This document shows positions 1-11,316 of a stretch of 64,000 nt of DNA, one piece after another. This DNA is from Zopfochytrium polystomum. Taxonomy: Eukaryota; Chytridiomycota; Chytridiomycetes; Chytridiales; Chytridiaceae. Every line of letters starts with the position of its first letter. Position 1 is the first letter of the stretch. Under the pieces are notes generated by a model that saw nothing but the letters and a program-made list of their open reading frames with translations, was not told where the DNA came from and did no database searches. The stretch spans positions 434,001-498,000 of the forward strand of contig JAIVFJ010000018.1 in NCBI GenBank assembly GCA_025765615.1, read 5' to 3'. The position numbers were made by a program, and so were the translations under genes.

Positions 1-1
1 C

Positions 2-1204
2 TTTGGTGCATCTCAGAACGGCCATTTGGAAGTTGTGAAGTGGTTGGTGCAGCAGGGTGCCACCATGGATGCTGAGAATAAGGACAAGTGGACACCACTC
101 CACAGTGCATCTTCTCACGGCCATTTGGAAGTTGTGAAGTGGTTGGTGCAGCAGGGTGCCACCGTGGATGCTCAGGATGTGGACAAGTGGACACCACTCC
201 ACTATGCATCTCAGAACGGCCATTTGGAAGTTGTGAAGTGGTTGGTGCAGCACGGTGCCACTGTGGATGCTGAGGAAGAGGACAAGTGGACACCACTCCA
301 TTTTGCATCGCAGAACGGTCATTTGGAAGTTGTGAAGTGGTTGGTGCAGCAGGGAGCCACCATGGATGCTCAGGATGTGGACAAGTGCATACCACTCCAC
401 TATGCATCTCAGAACGACCATTTACAAGTTGTGAGGTGGTTGGTGCAGCAGGGTGCCACTGGCGATGCTGGGGAAGAGGATGAGTGGAGATCACTCCACA
501 TTGCATCAGGGAACGGCCAATTGGAAGTTGTGAAGTGGTTGGTGCAGAAGGGTGCCACCGTGGATGCTGAGGATGTGGACAAGCGGACACCACTCCACAG
601 TGCATCTCATCATGGCCATTTCGAAGTTGTGAAGTGGTTGGTGCAGCAGGGTGCCACTGTGGATGCTGAGACCAAGGACAAGCGGACTCCACTCCATTTT
701 GCATCTCAAAACGGCCATGTGGAAATTGTGAAGTGGTTGATGCAACAGGGTGCCACTGTGGATGCTGTGGAAGAGGACAAGTGGACACCTCTCCATTTTG
801 CATCTAGGAACGGTCATTTGGAAGTTGTGAAGTGGTTGGTGCAGCAGGGTGCCACCGTGGATGCTGAGAACAAGGACAAGTCAACACCACTCCACATTGC
901 ATCTGGGAACGGCCATTTGGAAGTTGTGAAGTGGTTGGTGCAGCAGGGTGCCACTGTGGATGCTGAGGAAGAGGACAAGTGGACACCACTCCACTTTGCA
1001 TCTGGGAACGGCCATTTGGAAGTTGTGAAGTGGTTGATCACTCTGAAAGCAAAGGCCTTTGCTGTGAACTCTTATGGTGAAAGACCTTTGGATATTGCCA
1101 AAAGGTATGGCCACAAGGACATTGCTGAATTCCTCGATGGGCAATTTCCCTCAGGCAACCGTCGTCGCGGCCTCTTTGCGTTATTTAGGAGGTTGCAGGA
1201 GTAG
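2..1204 (+). CDS. C-terminal part of an ankyrin-repeat protein (partial, runs off left edge)
   Basis: The frame is already open at the left edge, so the start lies outside the window; it ends at a TAG. The protein is about 11 near-identical 33-residue ankyrin repeats (99-nt units, core pattern W-T-P-L-H-x-A-S-x-x-G-H-L-E-V-V-K-W-L-V-Q-Q-G-A). A diverged capping repeat follows, then a short basic tail RRRGLFALFRRLQE. Ankyrin repeats bind protein partners. Variation between units sits mainly in the three residues after D-A-E and around L-H-x-A-S-x-x-G-H. The tail and repeats match the 3' end of the TIR-NACHT-ankyrin gene at 41202-60045 (tail RRRGLFGLFRRSQK), so this is probably the 3' end of a paralogous receptor in the opposite orientation. 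No frameshift is visible in the part present. The domains upstream of the repeats are an inference from the paralogue. Confidence 0.85.
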   Translation, partial: FGASQNGHLEVVKWLVQQGATMDAENKDKWTPLHSASSHGHLEVVKWLVQQGATVDAQDVDKWTPLHYASQNGHLEVVKWLVQHGATVDAEEEDKWTPLHFASQNGHLEVVKWLVQQGATMDAQDVDKCIPLHYASQNDHLQVVRWLVQQGATGDAGEEDEWRSLHIASGNGQLEVVKWLVQKGATVDAEDVDKRTPLHSASHHGHFEVVKWLVQQGATVDAETKDKRTPLHFASQNGHVEIVKWLMQQGATVDAVEEDKWTPLHFASRNGHLEVVKWLVQQGATVDAENKDKSTPLHIASGNGHLEVVKWLVQQGATVDAEEEDKWTPLHFASGNGHLEVVKWLITLKAKAFAVNSYGERPLDIAKRYGHKDIAEFLDGQFPSGNRRRGLFALFRRLQE

Positions 1205-3019
1205 CATTTTCTATCCTTAATTCATATTACATTGTTTACTGTCAAAAGCATCTGTTGACATTTCTTCTGTTTTTGAATGTGTGCCCAACTCCATGTCCTT
1301 TTCTGAACTTGCCTTTTTGATAAAACATCCAAGCTGAAGCTGGCAGCTTCTTTTTTGCATGGCCTACGTGATGCCAGAAAATTTTTTTTCCTAAGAGAGA
1401 ATTGTTCATTGAAAGAGAAGATCAATTGAATTTCCTTTTTTGTTGAATATTGTTGCTGTGTCTTTGGCCCACAGTGCGTGTCTTGTTTTGTGAGTGAGCA
1501 GTGATGTGGAGTGTGCGTTGTTAGAGCATGAGCACATTAGTATTGTTTTTTTTTTAAGATTTCTGACACTTTTGTACTCTCCTGAGGGTTTTTAAGTGCT
1601 GCACGTTTAGAGGTTGGAAAAGAATTAATCTGGAGCCCTGGTTTTTTCTTCGGGTTCGACTGTCAGGCTTCTTTACTAGATGTCGAAAGTAAGGCTTGGC
1701 AGTTAGGATAAGTTCGGTTAGCAGAAGTTAACTGGAACCAGAACCGAACAAGGAACAGTGTAACTGTATGTGAACTGGCAGAGGGAGATAGGATTTGGGC
1801 TGCAGCATGCAGTGTGCTAAAAGTACCATGAGCGGAACGAGATGAGAGGGTAGGTTCTGTCCGCAAAAAAAAAAAAAGCTCTCCCAGCTTTCGTGAAGTG
1901 GCGGGCAGGTGGTGCAGGTTGCGCCTCAACTCACGGTCTCACTCATCAGCATGGGTGGTCAGGATGGGACGGGGGAGACAAGACAGCATTTCGAACTCCC
2001 AAGTCCGATCGGTCCTCGGCTAATAGGGAGACCGGGATGTCCCCTTTTAGGCACAGAAAGCCCAGATTGTCCTTTGACGCTTGGTGGGGGCTGGGCTAGC
2101 TAAAATAGAATTCGCTCTCTTACTTTGGAGCACTGAGCCAAGCTTTCTTTCTTTCCTTTTTTTTTTTTTCCTTTTTTTTCCTCGTAGTTTGGACTGTTTG
2201 CTTTATAGTTTCAAGGCAAGACTGGGACCAAAACGAAAGAGAAAGAGAAAGAGAAACAGAGGTGCGGTGGGGGGCTCACGCGGCAAAGGTGCTTCCACCC
2301 CCCCTCCACCCGAGGCCCGCCCAACGCTGAATCAAAAACACACACAGCTCTCGCTGATCCACAACAACAACAACTGCCTACAACCTCAACCCCACCCAAC
2401 GCAGCACCCAAGGCAGGAGAAAAGAAGTCAAAAGTGAACAGAAAGAAATGAAACAAAGAAACAAACGGACACACGCACACAGAAACCGGAAACGTTTGAA
2501 TAGAAAAGAGGAGAGGAGCACTCGACAACTGCCCGCACTTCACATCAAGAGTTGTGTCGATGGGACCAAAGGACGAAGGACTAAAGTATTAAGCCAGAAA
2601 GGAAAAAAAAAAGAGAGAGAGAGACTACGAGTTTGAAATAGGGGTGGGGAGAGGTGAAGAAAGAAGCGGACGCCACTAAACATATACTAGATGCAGAAAA
2701 AAGAGAAAAGGCCACCCGCAACAAAAGGAAAAAAAGTATAACTGAGCAGCCGCACAAGAGAAACAAAAGGCTAAAAAAAAAAAAAAAAAAAAAAAAAGGG
2801 AGCGACAAAAGGCGATCGCTAGAAAGGGAAGGGGGACGCCCGGAAGAACAGATAGGAGCACGGCGCAGAGCCTTGCGGGATAAAAAAGAAAAAAGGGGAG
2901 AAGGTGGGGAACTGGTTCCAGAGGCAAAAAAAAAAACGCGTCCCTTCATTCTCTCTCTCGCTCACCGCCCTTTTTTGTCTATAGCATGGATTTCTTCCCA
3001 CCACAATCTTTTGCCCCAT
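1205..3019. other. Intergenic, low-complexity region
   Basis: Between the stop of the ankyrin gene and the stop of the minus-strand repeat-protein gene, so these two genes converge. It holds an AT-rich 3' flank, A/T homopolymers (for example near 1866-1877 and 2776-2797), a GAGAAA-type purine tract near 2237-2260 and long purine-rich stretches. I see no convincing coding region; the open frames here are low-complexity. Confidence 0.6.
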
Positions 3020-6000
3020 TTACGGCCATCCAGCGTTAGCGGCCCCAAACGAGGCGCGCGCGCCGGCGTTGACGAACGGGTTCCCGCCGCCCACCTGGAA
3101 CGCCTGCGGAGGGCTCATTGGCGTGACACGGCCCCACTCGCCGCCGTGCAGCGACGACGCCGACACGGGGCTGTGCCCACGCTGCGGCGACGTGATCGAC
3201 GACGCCGACGCCGACGCCGGCGCGGCCGGCACCCCGGGCATCATGGCTGCCGGCGGTGGCCAGAACGTGGCGTGCACCGACGCTGGGCTCTTGATGGGCG
3301 ACATGGGGCCGACGCCGACGACGCTGCCAGGCAGGCCGGCCGCCGCCGCCGCCGCCGCCTGGCGTGCCCGGAGCGACGCGAGTTGCTGCATCTGCTCCTG
3401 GTGCTGCTGCTGCAGCTGGAGGAGCAGCTTCTGCTGCTGTTGCTGCAGCAGCGTGTACGCTTGCTGCTGCTGCTGCAGCGCCACGAGGCTGCGCGCTTCG
3501 TCCTGCTGCTGCTGCTGCTGATGTTGCATCGCCGCGAAGGGGTTCGAGCCGAGAGGAGCTGCCGGCTGGGCAGCAAACGGGTTCGGCGAGACGCCGGGCG
3601 CGGGGGACGGGTAGCGCGGGGGTTTCATGTGGGCCGCAGCAGCGGGCGTTGCTGGCTTGGCGACGGGAAGCACACCGCTCGCGGGGGCGCCGAGCATCGA
3701 CAGCCGGTGGGAGGTCGAGACGGCCGTGGAGATGGCCGTCGAGACGGACCCTGCCGTCGCGGAGCCCTGTGTGCTGCTCCCGCTGCTGATCAAGCTCATC
3801 CGCTTGGACGAAGTGTCTGCTCCTCCGGCAGGGGTCTGCGCAGGCCGGACGGGTGGTTGGTGCTTGTCGAACGGATTGCCGGGCTGCATCATGGGCGAGG
3901 CCGCGGACGTGTACATATCGGCAAACGCCTCGACTGTGTCGACGCTGTGAACCGATTCGGCGATGCTTCCGCGTCGCGACACCGGGCCCGCCGACTGGTA
4001 GCCAAGGTTCATAGAGAGCCGGTTGTTCGCGGCCGCTGCCGGCTTGCGGGCGGGGACCGCGTACTCGAACACGGGCGGTCCGGCAATGACGGGGGGAGCA
4101 GGAGCAGAGACGGGAGCGGCTGTGGGGGCGGCAGCTGGCGACGTGGCGCCAGGGGCAGTGGGTAAGGCAAGGGCGACGGCAGGCGTTGGGCCTGATGGGG
4201 AGGTGGGGTCCGCGCTGGGGGAAGGCCTCGAAGATTCCCGGCGGGGAGGGTTGCCGTTGGTATCCGAAACGCCCCTGAATTCTTGCATCTTCAGCACAAT
4301 GGCCGGCACAGACGTGGGAGTGGGTGGTAGGGGTGCAGCAGGTGGCGGGCCAGCCGGGAAGTCCGTTTGGGTGGAGATGGAGTAAGTTCGCGCAGCCATT
4401 TTGATCGTGTCTTCGACCCTCCGGCGGATCCACTCGGCCGTCCGCTCCTGCTCCATCATGGCAAGGCGCTCTTGCAAGAGAGCAATGGTATGCTGTCGAT
4501 CGTTGAGCTCTTCTTCGTTGACATTGATTCGAATTTCGAGCTCCGCGATCTCGGCCGTCAGAGTTTCGATCGAAATGTCCTTCTGCCGAAGGAGTGCTTC
4601 CAGCTCAGTGATAGTCTCTGCTTGAGTCGTTGCGATCAACGTGGCGTACGTGAGCCTGTTGGAGAGTGACAGCGCTTTGAGGGATGCATCTACACTTCCC
4701 GATATAGTGTTTGGTGGGAATTCGGTCTGGAGGGAGAGGGAAAAATGTCAAAACCTTGCAATACAAATCCAAGAAGAAACCTACCGATCCGCCCGAAGAG
4801 CCCGAGTCTGACCTCTCGCGCCGAATGCTTTCGATGGCGGCGATGGCGTCCGCCGATGAGTCGAAGCTCGCTGGCAGCTGCTTCATGCCCCTTCCGCTCG
4901 CCATCAAGGAGATCAAGCCTGCCGCGTCGGTTTGCGTTTCGACGTCCCTGAGGACGACATAGTCGTCCATAACGTCAACGCCTGTGGCGGTTGCGACTCC
5001 AGCGTCCGCAAAAACAATGTCGCCAGTCTCCTGCACGACGACAACGGCCGCAGCAGCTGCGGCTGCGACCGCGGCCTCGCCGACGACAAGCTCGTTTTGG
5101 AGCGCCAGGTGGTCCTCCTCCAGATCGCCGAGCTCGTTCTTGAGCTGCTCGCGATCCTCCTTGGCCCTCTTCAGCTCGTCCCGTAGCTCCTCGTTCTGCG
5201 CATCGAGATCCGCGGTTTGCTGCTCAAGTTCTTGTACCCGTCTTGCCGTCTCCATGATGGTGTTTTGCAGGTACTGGTCTCGCGCGCGGAGACGAGCTTC
5301 GGTGTCGAAGAGGCGGGTTTCGAGGTCCCTGGTGCGCTGGATTTGGGTCCGCAGGAACGCGACGTGGTGGGCAATTTCCGCCGGGAGCGTCGTTTCACCA
5401 AACGGTGTGCTGGGGAGGTGAAGGGCGGCGCGGAGCTGCGACGGGTCCGCGAGGCTCTGTCTCTTGGAGAGCATTTCCTGTGCAGCGGCAACGCACTCTT
5501 GCGACATGGCCTTCAGGTCGTGGGCAAACGACTGGATGAAGTGGTGGTCGACCGTCGCTTGGTGGACCTGCAGGGCGGCCAAAGCTAGAGTTGGGGAGGA
5601 CGGAGGCGAAGTCGACGTCGACGTAGTTGCCGTCGCTGTCTTTCCTACTGACCGCGCTGTTGGCACAGACCGTTCCACCACAGTCGCCCCCTTCTGCGTG
5701 GAAGCTGGGAGTGACCGCAGCGACTCGACTTCTTTTACCAGCCTTTGGAACACATCCATGTCCACTAGGATTTTCCCCTCCGGCACACTGGCGATTGGTT
5801 CGGCAACAACAGTGCCATCAGAGTACCTTGATGACGATCGGCGGTGTGCCGATGTTGACGGCTCGGTGGAGTGTGAGGCGACAGCCACCGGCTCTGGAGA
5901 CATACGTGACCGTGACAGCGCAATCTCGGCGTCGTCACGCTTGATGGTTTCAAACTCGATGAGATAGGACATTGCGAGGTGCAAGTCAACAACCATTTGA

Positions 6001-8990
6001 TCGTACGCGGCCGGGTCAATCGTTCGGTCGCTCCTTGCGGCTGCGGCGATCTGGTCTCGAAGCCTTGTGGCCGCTTCAATCCTGTAAGAGAGCGCCAAGT
6101 GCTCATCCACGATACGCTGCAACTCCAAGGCAGACGCTCGATCCAGCTGGTCGCGGAGGCGGGTGGCTGCTTCGACGCGGTACGACATCGCTAGATGATC
6201 ATCAACAACATTCTGGGCCTCGTCGGCCTCGAAGCCGTGGCGGAGTGTCTCCGCCTCGAGGCGGTAGGACAGAGACAGGTGGGAATCCACAGTGGCTTGC
6301 GCCGCGGACATTGCTTCCATTCGCTGAATGTCACGCGAAACTGTCGCTGCTTCAAGTTGGTGCGAAAGTAATAAGTGAGCGTCGGCAGTTCTTTGAGCAG
6401 TGGGGGTGGCCGGCGACCGAGGTGCCAGTCCACGTGGTACGATTCCCGCGACAGTGAGAGCAGCAGTCGGACGACCGCTTCCTTCTGTCACGATTGTCTG
6501 GTCCCGAAGACGAGTCGCGGCTTCAATGCGGTACGACAGTGCCAGGTGGTCATCGACAGTTTTTTGGGCGTCACCGGCAACGAGTGCGTCAGCAGTTGCG
6601 GGGGAGGATGCGAGGGGAACACCGCGGTTTTTGAGTCCAGCACCCTTCTTCGTCTCCGCGGCGATCTGGTCACGGAGCCGCGTCGCCGCTTCAATACGAT
6701 AAGACAGCGCCAAGTGGTCGTCCACCACCCGCTGTGGGTCATCGGCGTCGGCCGCTCTCCGAAGGGTCTCGGCCTCCAGTCGGTACGACAGGAGGAGGTG
6801 AGAATCGGCAGTCTTTTGACCCGTCGGAGAGACTGGGGGCAGGAACGATTGCATGGCGAGCACCATGTCCGCCCACGTTCTGCTGATTCCGTTGATCCCG
6901 AAGACGTGTAGCAGCCTCGATACGGTAGGACAGGCTGAGGTGGTCGTCCACCACTTTTTGGGCATCCGACAGAGGCAGGTCTCTCAGGAGAGTCTGGGAT
7001 TCCAGCAGATAGGAGGCGGCGAGGTGGGAGTCGAGAACGCGCTGGGCGTCGGCGACGGACTCAGAGAGGAGGAGCTGCTCACGGAGGGTGGCTGCCTCCG
7101 TACGGTAAGAAAGGAGCAGGTGGGCATCCAACGTGTGCTGATCGCCTTGCGCTGAAGTCGACACCGGACGTGCACCTGGTGTTGGTGGAATACCGCGCGA
7201 GGTTGAGACAGGCGCTGCGGCGGCGAGAGCAGACTTGGCCGCCACAAGGCGCTGCTTTTCAACAGCTTTACCGACAGCGACAGAGTGGTCCTCAACGACC
7301 TGCACCAAAGAGAAGATGCGATTGAGCCACGACTCTTCGACAGCAACGTAACCGGCCGGGAGGGTAGCTGCAGCCGAAGACTGGCTTTCTATTCTAGTGA
7401 GATCCGACTCTATTTTGGCAACAATGGAGATCATATGCGAGAGAACATCCTGATCCACGGGCGATTTGGTGACACTGTCAATGCTAGTCTCGATTCGGCT
7501 CACAAGGCCAAGGATTTGGGCGATATCTGCGGCGGAGGGGGTAGTTGCCGCAACTGGAATGGACGCTGAGGCCGCTTCGATCTGCTGAGAAAGGGCCAGA
7601 AGATGTTCAACGACTGCCGGGTCAACAGAATCGTGAGCCGCGCTTCGTTCGATTGACGCGTCGCGCGCTACAGTGAGTCCACTCTCGGGCTTTGGTTCAT
7701 CCTTTGGCCCGAGCATCGCGATGTCGCCTTCAATTCTGGCAACAAGGTCCATCAGATTTGCGACGGCCGCTTCGTCTTCAACAGCGTGATGAGGAGAAGA
7801 GTCCCACGCGGACGAGGCTGTAGACTCGGAGAGGCGCCTCGCTCCAGCTTCGATGCGGCGAGACAGAGCAACCAAAGTTCCCAGTTCGTCGTCGTCTTCG
7901 TCGGCGTCTATTGGTGAAGAGGTGGTGGTGCGCTTCAAAGCTGCGTCCCGTGCCCTTGTCTGCGCCTCCAACACGTAGGACAGGTTCAAATGGTCGTCCA
8001 CGGTCTTCTGCGAGTCTGAGACAGGGGTCTCTGTCGAAGTAGTCCGCTGGATCGTGGCGGCTTCCAACAGGTACGACAGCGCAAGGTGACCGTCCACCAC
8101 TTCTTGGGCTGCCCGTTGTGCCCTTTCGTAGTCCAAGTCTCTCGCTAGGGTCATCGCTTCGAGCATGTAGGAAAGGGCCAGGTGTTCGTCTACAACCTTT
8201 TGAGAAGCGGCGACCGCAGCGGCGGCGGCGTCGTCACGGGCACGGGTTTGCGATTCCACGAAATACGACAGGGCCAAGTGGTCGTCCAGCACTTTCTGGG
8301 CGGCGGCAACAGCAGCGGTATTTTCCGCGTCGAGGGCACGGGTCCGAGTTTCGATCACGTACGACAGTGCAAGGTGGTCGTCGACGACTTTTTGGGCGGC
8401 GGCGGCATCGGCGAGGGATTGAGCGTCTCGCACGCGGGTTTGGGCCTCGACGGCGTATGAGAGCATCAAATGCTCATCGGCGACTTTCTGTTGGAGCTGC
8501 TGCGGCGAACAAGGTTCGATGGGTGGGAGGGTATATGTGGAACAAGGAAGGGTCGGGTCAGTCAATCAAGCAATCAACCAAATCATGAGGATAAAAAAGG
8601 AAAATTTTCAATGCAGGAAACCCAATCAAATTGGCGCCCAACCAGCCCGCCCAATAGACAAAGGTGGAGGAAAAGTGGGATCGTGCGACGCCAGGGGGGA
8701 TTGGAACATACCTCTTCGCTGTTGTTGTGGGAGTAGTAGTGGTGGCTGTTCGAGTGGGTGTCAGTGGTGGGCTTTTGGTCAACGGCCGGCTTCGGGACCA
8801 GCCCGCCGCCAGTAGTAGTAAACCACTGTCCTGCTATCAGATTATTCGAAGACGGTCGCTGCTGCTGCTGATGCTGCTGCTCCTGAAGACGGGTTTGCAG
8901 CTCGTAAAGATACGACAGCGTCAGATGGTGGTCCACAAGAAGCTGGTCGTAGACCTGGCGTGGGACCGTGGCCACGGTCGACGCAGGCAT
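3020..8990 (-). CDS. Large DHLxLSY-repeat coiled-coil protein with NPF motifs (unrecognised family)
   Basis: The ATG is at 8988-8990 and the TAA at 3020-3022. Exon 1 (8990-8712) joins exon 2 at 8499 across a 212-bp GT-AG intron. The frame changes near 6820-6890 (short intron or frameshift). A 58-bp intron lies at 4727-4784. The product is about 1,900 residues. The N-terminal two thirds carry about 18 copies of a 28-45 residue unit, consensus Q-K-V-V-D-D-H-L-A-L-S-Y-x-I-E-A-x-T-R-x-R-D, separated by Ala-rich linkers. Next come a coiled coil (5000-5250), a block containing VETQTD, a second coiled coil (4450-4640), and a Pro/Ala/Gln-rich tail with four NPF motifs (NPFDK, NPFAA twice, NPFVN) and poly-Gln. 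NPF motifs bind EH domains of endocytic proteins, so an adaptor or scaffold role is possible; this is inference. I do not recognise the repeat. A decayed copy lies at 61690-62850. Confidence 0.75.
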
Positions 8991-8999
8991 GACGGAGGC

Positions 9000-9651
9000 G
9001 CTGGAGGGAGAGGGAGCGAGAGAGGTTCGTATTAGTGGGAATTGGGAATGCGGACGGAGAGGTGTGGCTGGTTTGTTGGTTCGGGTTGGCTGAAGCTGCC
9101 GTCATCGGTCATCAACCCTCCTTTCGGGATTGCCGCTGCTGGTCTTACCGCCGGAGCTAACAGTGACTCTCCGTCCTTCCGATCGATGGGAGGGGGGTGT
9201 CGTGTGCGTCGATCTCTTCGCCCCCCGACCACAAGGAAGGATGGGAAAGGACGGTTCCTCCTCACCTGCAAGTCTTGGCTAACGCCGATGAGGGCGAGGT
9301 GTGTGGAAGGGCTGGCGGGGTCGACTCCGCCGACGCGCACTTTGGTTTCTCTTTCTTTTTTTTTTTTTTTTTTTCCTATTTTTTTTTTTTTTTTTGGTTC
9401 GGTTCCTGCCCCTGTCTTGCTGTCTCTTCCTGTGTGACTGTCTGCCTGTCTGCTTGCCTGGTGTCTGTCAATCGTCTGGTCTGCCATGTCTTTTCTGTCT
9501 CTCTGTGTGTCGCTCTGCCTCCAGGTCGCGACAAACTTCGCCCACCACCCAAATCGAAGCGGCAATTTTTTCTTCCTCTGGTTGGTCCAACAAACCACTC
9601 CCCCCATTCTTATTCTTTCTATTCTTGGTGATGTCTCCGATTCGCTCTCTG

Positions 9652-9685
<34 letters not shown>

Positions 9686-9700
9686 GGTCTCTCTCTCACA
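9000..9700 (-). promoter_or_regulatory. Upstream region of the DHLxLSY-repeat gene with T and CT tracts
   Basis: About 700 bp upstream of the ATG at 8990. It contains two long poly-T runs (about 9356-9373 and 9378-9395) and a (TC)n tract at about 9644-9697. Pyrimidine tracts are common near fungal promoters, but I see no clear TATA box and no convincing gene. The open frames across it are homopolymer-driven. Confidence 0.35.
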
Positions 9701-11240
9701 AACACATACAGATTCGTGTGGAACACAATCAGTTCCAAGTCTGCAACAGCGTCTCCAACGTGGTCAGCGGAACCTTTAGTTTCCGCTATGAGCACTTCGC
9801 ATGCATACTGGAAAGATCTTGTGTTACTACGCTCAATCATCCACGCAATGTTGGCTGCAGCCACCACTTTGCCCACCGGCGCCTCAATTTGCTGAATTAG
9901 CTGGCCTCGCAGGAGCAGCAAGCTGGCCTCAACAAATGCCATGATGTGCAGGACGTGTGTGAGAAGTGCTATCACCCCTGCTAGCGCTCTGGCACATTTG
10001 CATAACGAGCCCTCGAATCTTGACGTGGTCCTCAGAGGTGGGACCAAGCGCACTCATCAGCTTGAGCCCTCTGAACTGACTGTAGAAATGAGAGCACAGC
10101 TCAATAAGTGGCTCTTGGCACAGCGGTTGGGAAAGAAAGTGTAGCGGGACTCGCACTGTTTTACGATACTGTCTGGAGAGGACGAAAAGACTTATTTGAA
10201 TCACGGTTCCGAGTTGCTCCCTGGCGTCCTGGCTGCATGTGCATTTTTAATGAATCCAGAAAGTCAGACAACAACTTACTCTCATTCTCAGTCTCTTTGT
10301 GCGACATGCTGACTGCACTCTGCGCAACATGGTAGTCCTTGATCGCGTTGGGTGCTGCCACCAAAGGCAGCGAGGCTTCCTTGTTCACCACTGTTGCACA
10401 TGCAGCATTGCCGCACTGGTAGCTCTGTCAGCGCTGCTTCGTGCCGTGGATGCAGCTGCCACAGGTCGATTGTGAACTGGCAAGCCACTGGTTCCTGATC
10501 CACTGGTACTAGCAACCAGGGCTGGAGGGCTGGGCAGCTGAGGCAAATGGCAGCTCGATGCAGGCTCCCCTTCCGCCTTGTCGTTGACCTTTGCAGCATA
10601 TGCGTCGTCCACCAAACTGCACGCTGGAAGCTCTCGCTGCTGCAAGGGCTGCTGCTCTAACGGCTGCTCCAGCTAGCGCTCCACCCTCTCTGGCAGCTGC
10701 ACTGGCACCAGCTCTGTCTGCTGCTCCGGCTGCTGTTCCTCCCACTACTGTTCTGCCCGCTGCTGTTCTGCCGACTGCTGTTCCGCCACCTGGTGTTTCA
10801 GTTTGAACTCTGGTCTGACTGTTCCGACTTGAATTGCAGCGCTTCCTTTTTTTGACCAGTGTTTGCGACGGGGGCTGTGCAGGCTGCTCTGACTGATGTG
10901 TTGCATCGCGCTGCGAGCGCAGCAGTTGTGATGGAGTTTGCAAAAACGTTCATTGTACCCAGACAGATTCCTCGTTGAGCTGCTGCCTGCAATGATGGCC
11001 TCCTTGCCCCCCTCGCGCTGCTGCTTAAATTGCGATTTAGCGCAACGCGATGACGATGGGGTAACCTTGAATTGCACCAATAATGTCAGAGAAGCAAGCT
11101 GATTGTAGCTGAATGGGTAAGATAAACCCTTTGCTTTCTTTGGCTTGCTTTCGGACTTTAGCATGATTGCTGTACCATAAAATCCTGTGTCGATGGCTGT
11201 ACTGTGGCGTCAAAAAAAGGGAAGTTACCAGCTGGCACAA
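9700..11240 (-). other. Uncharacterised minus-strand region, possible accessory ORF of the CACTA-like element
   Basis: Several medium minus-strand frames (9619-10053, 9929-10204, 10161-10391, 10385-10645, 10745-11164) could be exons of one gene downstream of the transposase. They contain a Gln/Ala-rich stretch and an Ala/Thr-rich repetitive part (10620-10800), but no family I recognise. CACTA elements often carry a second gene beside the transposase, so that is one possible reading. Intergenic noise is equally possible. Confidence 0.25.
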
Positions 11241-11316
11241 AGTTTGATTGACATTGACATCAGATGTACTTGCGGGGCTGAATCGAAACTTCTCGGAGCA
11301 GCCTGGAAATACAATC

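Noticed and set aside
2654..4165. 503-codon plus-strand open frame
   Set aside because: Antisense to the NPF-rich tail of the DHLxLSY gene; Arg/Leu-rich composition is what GC-rich antisense DNA gives, and the minus strand has motifs and introns.
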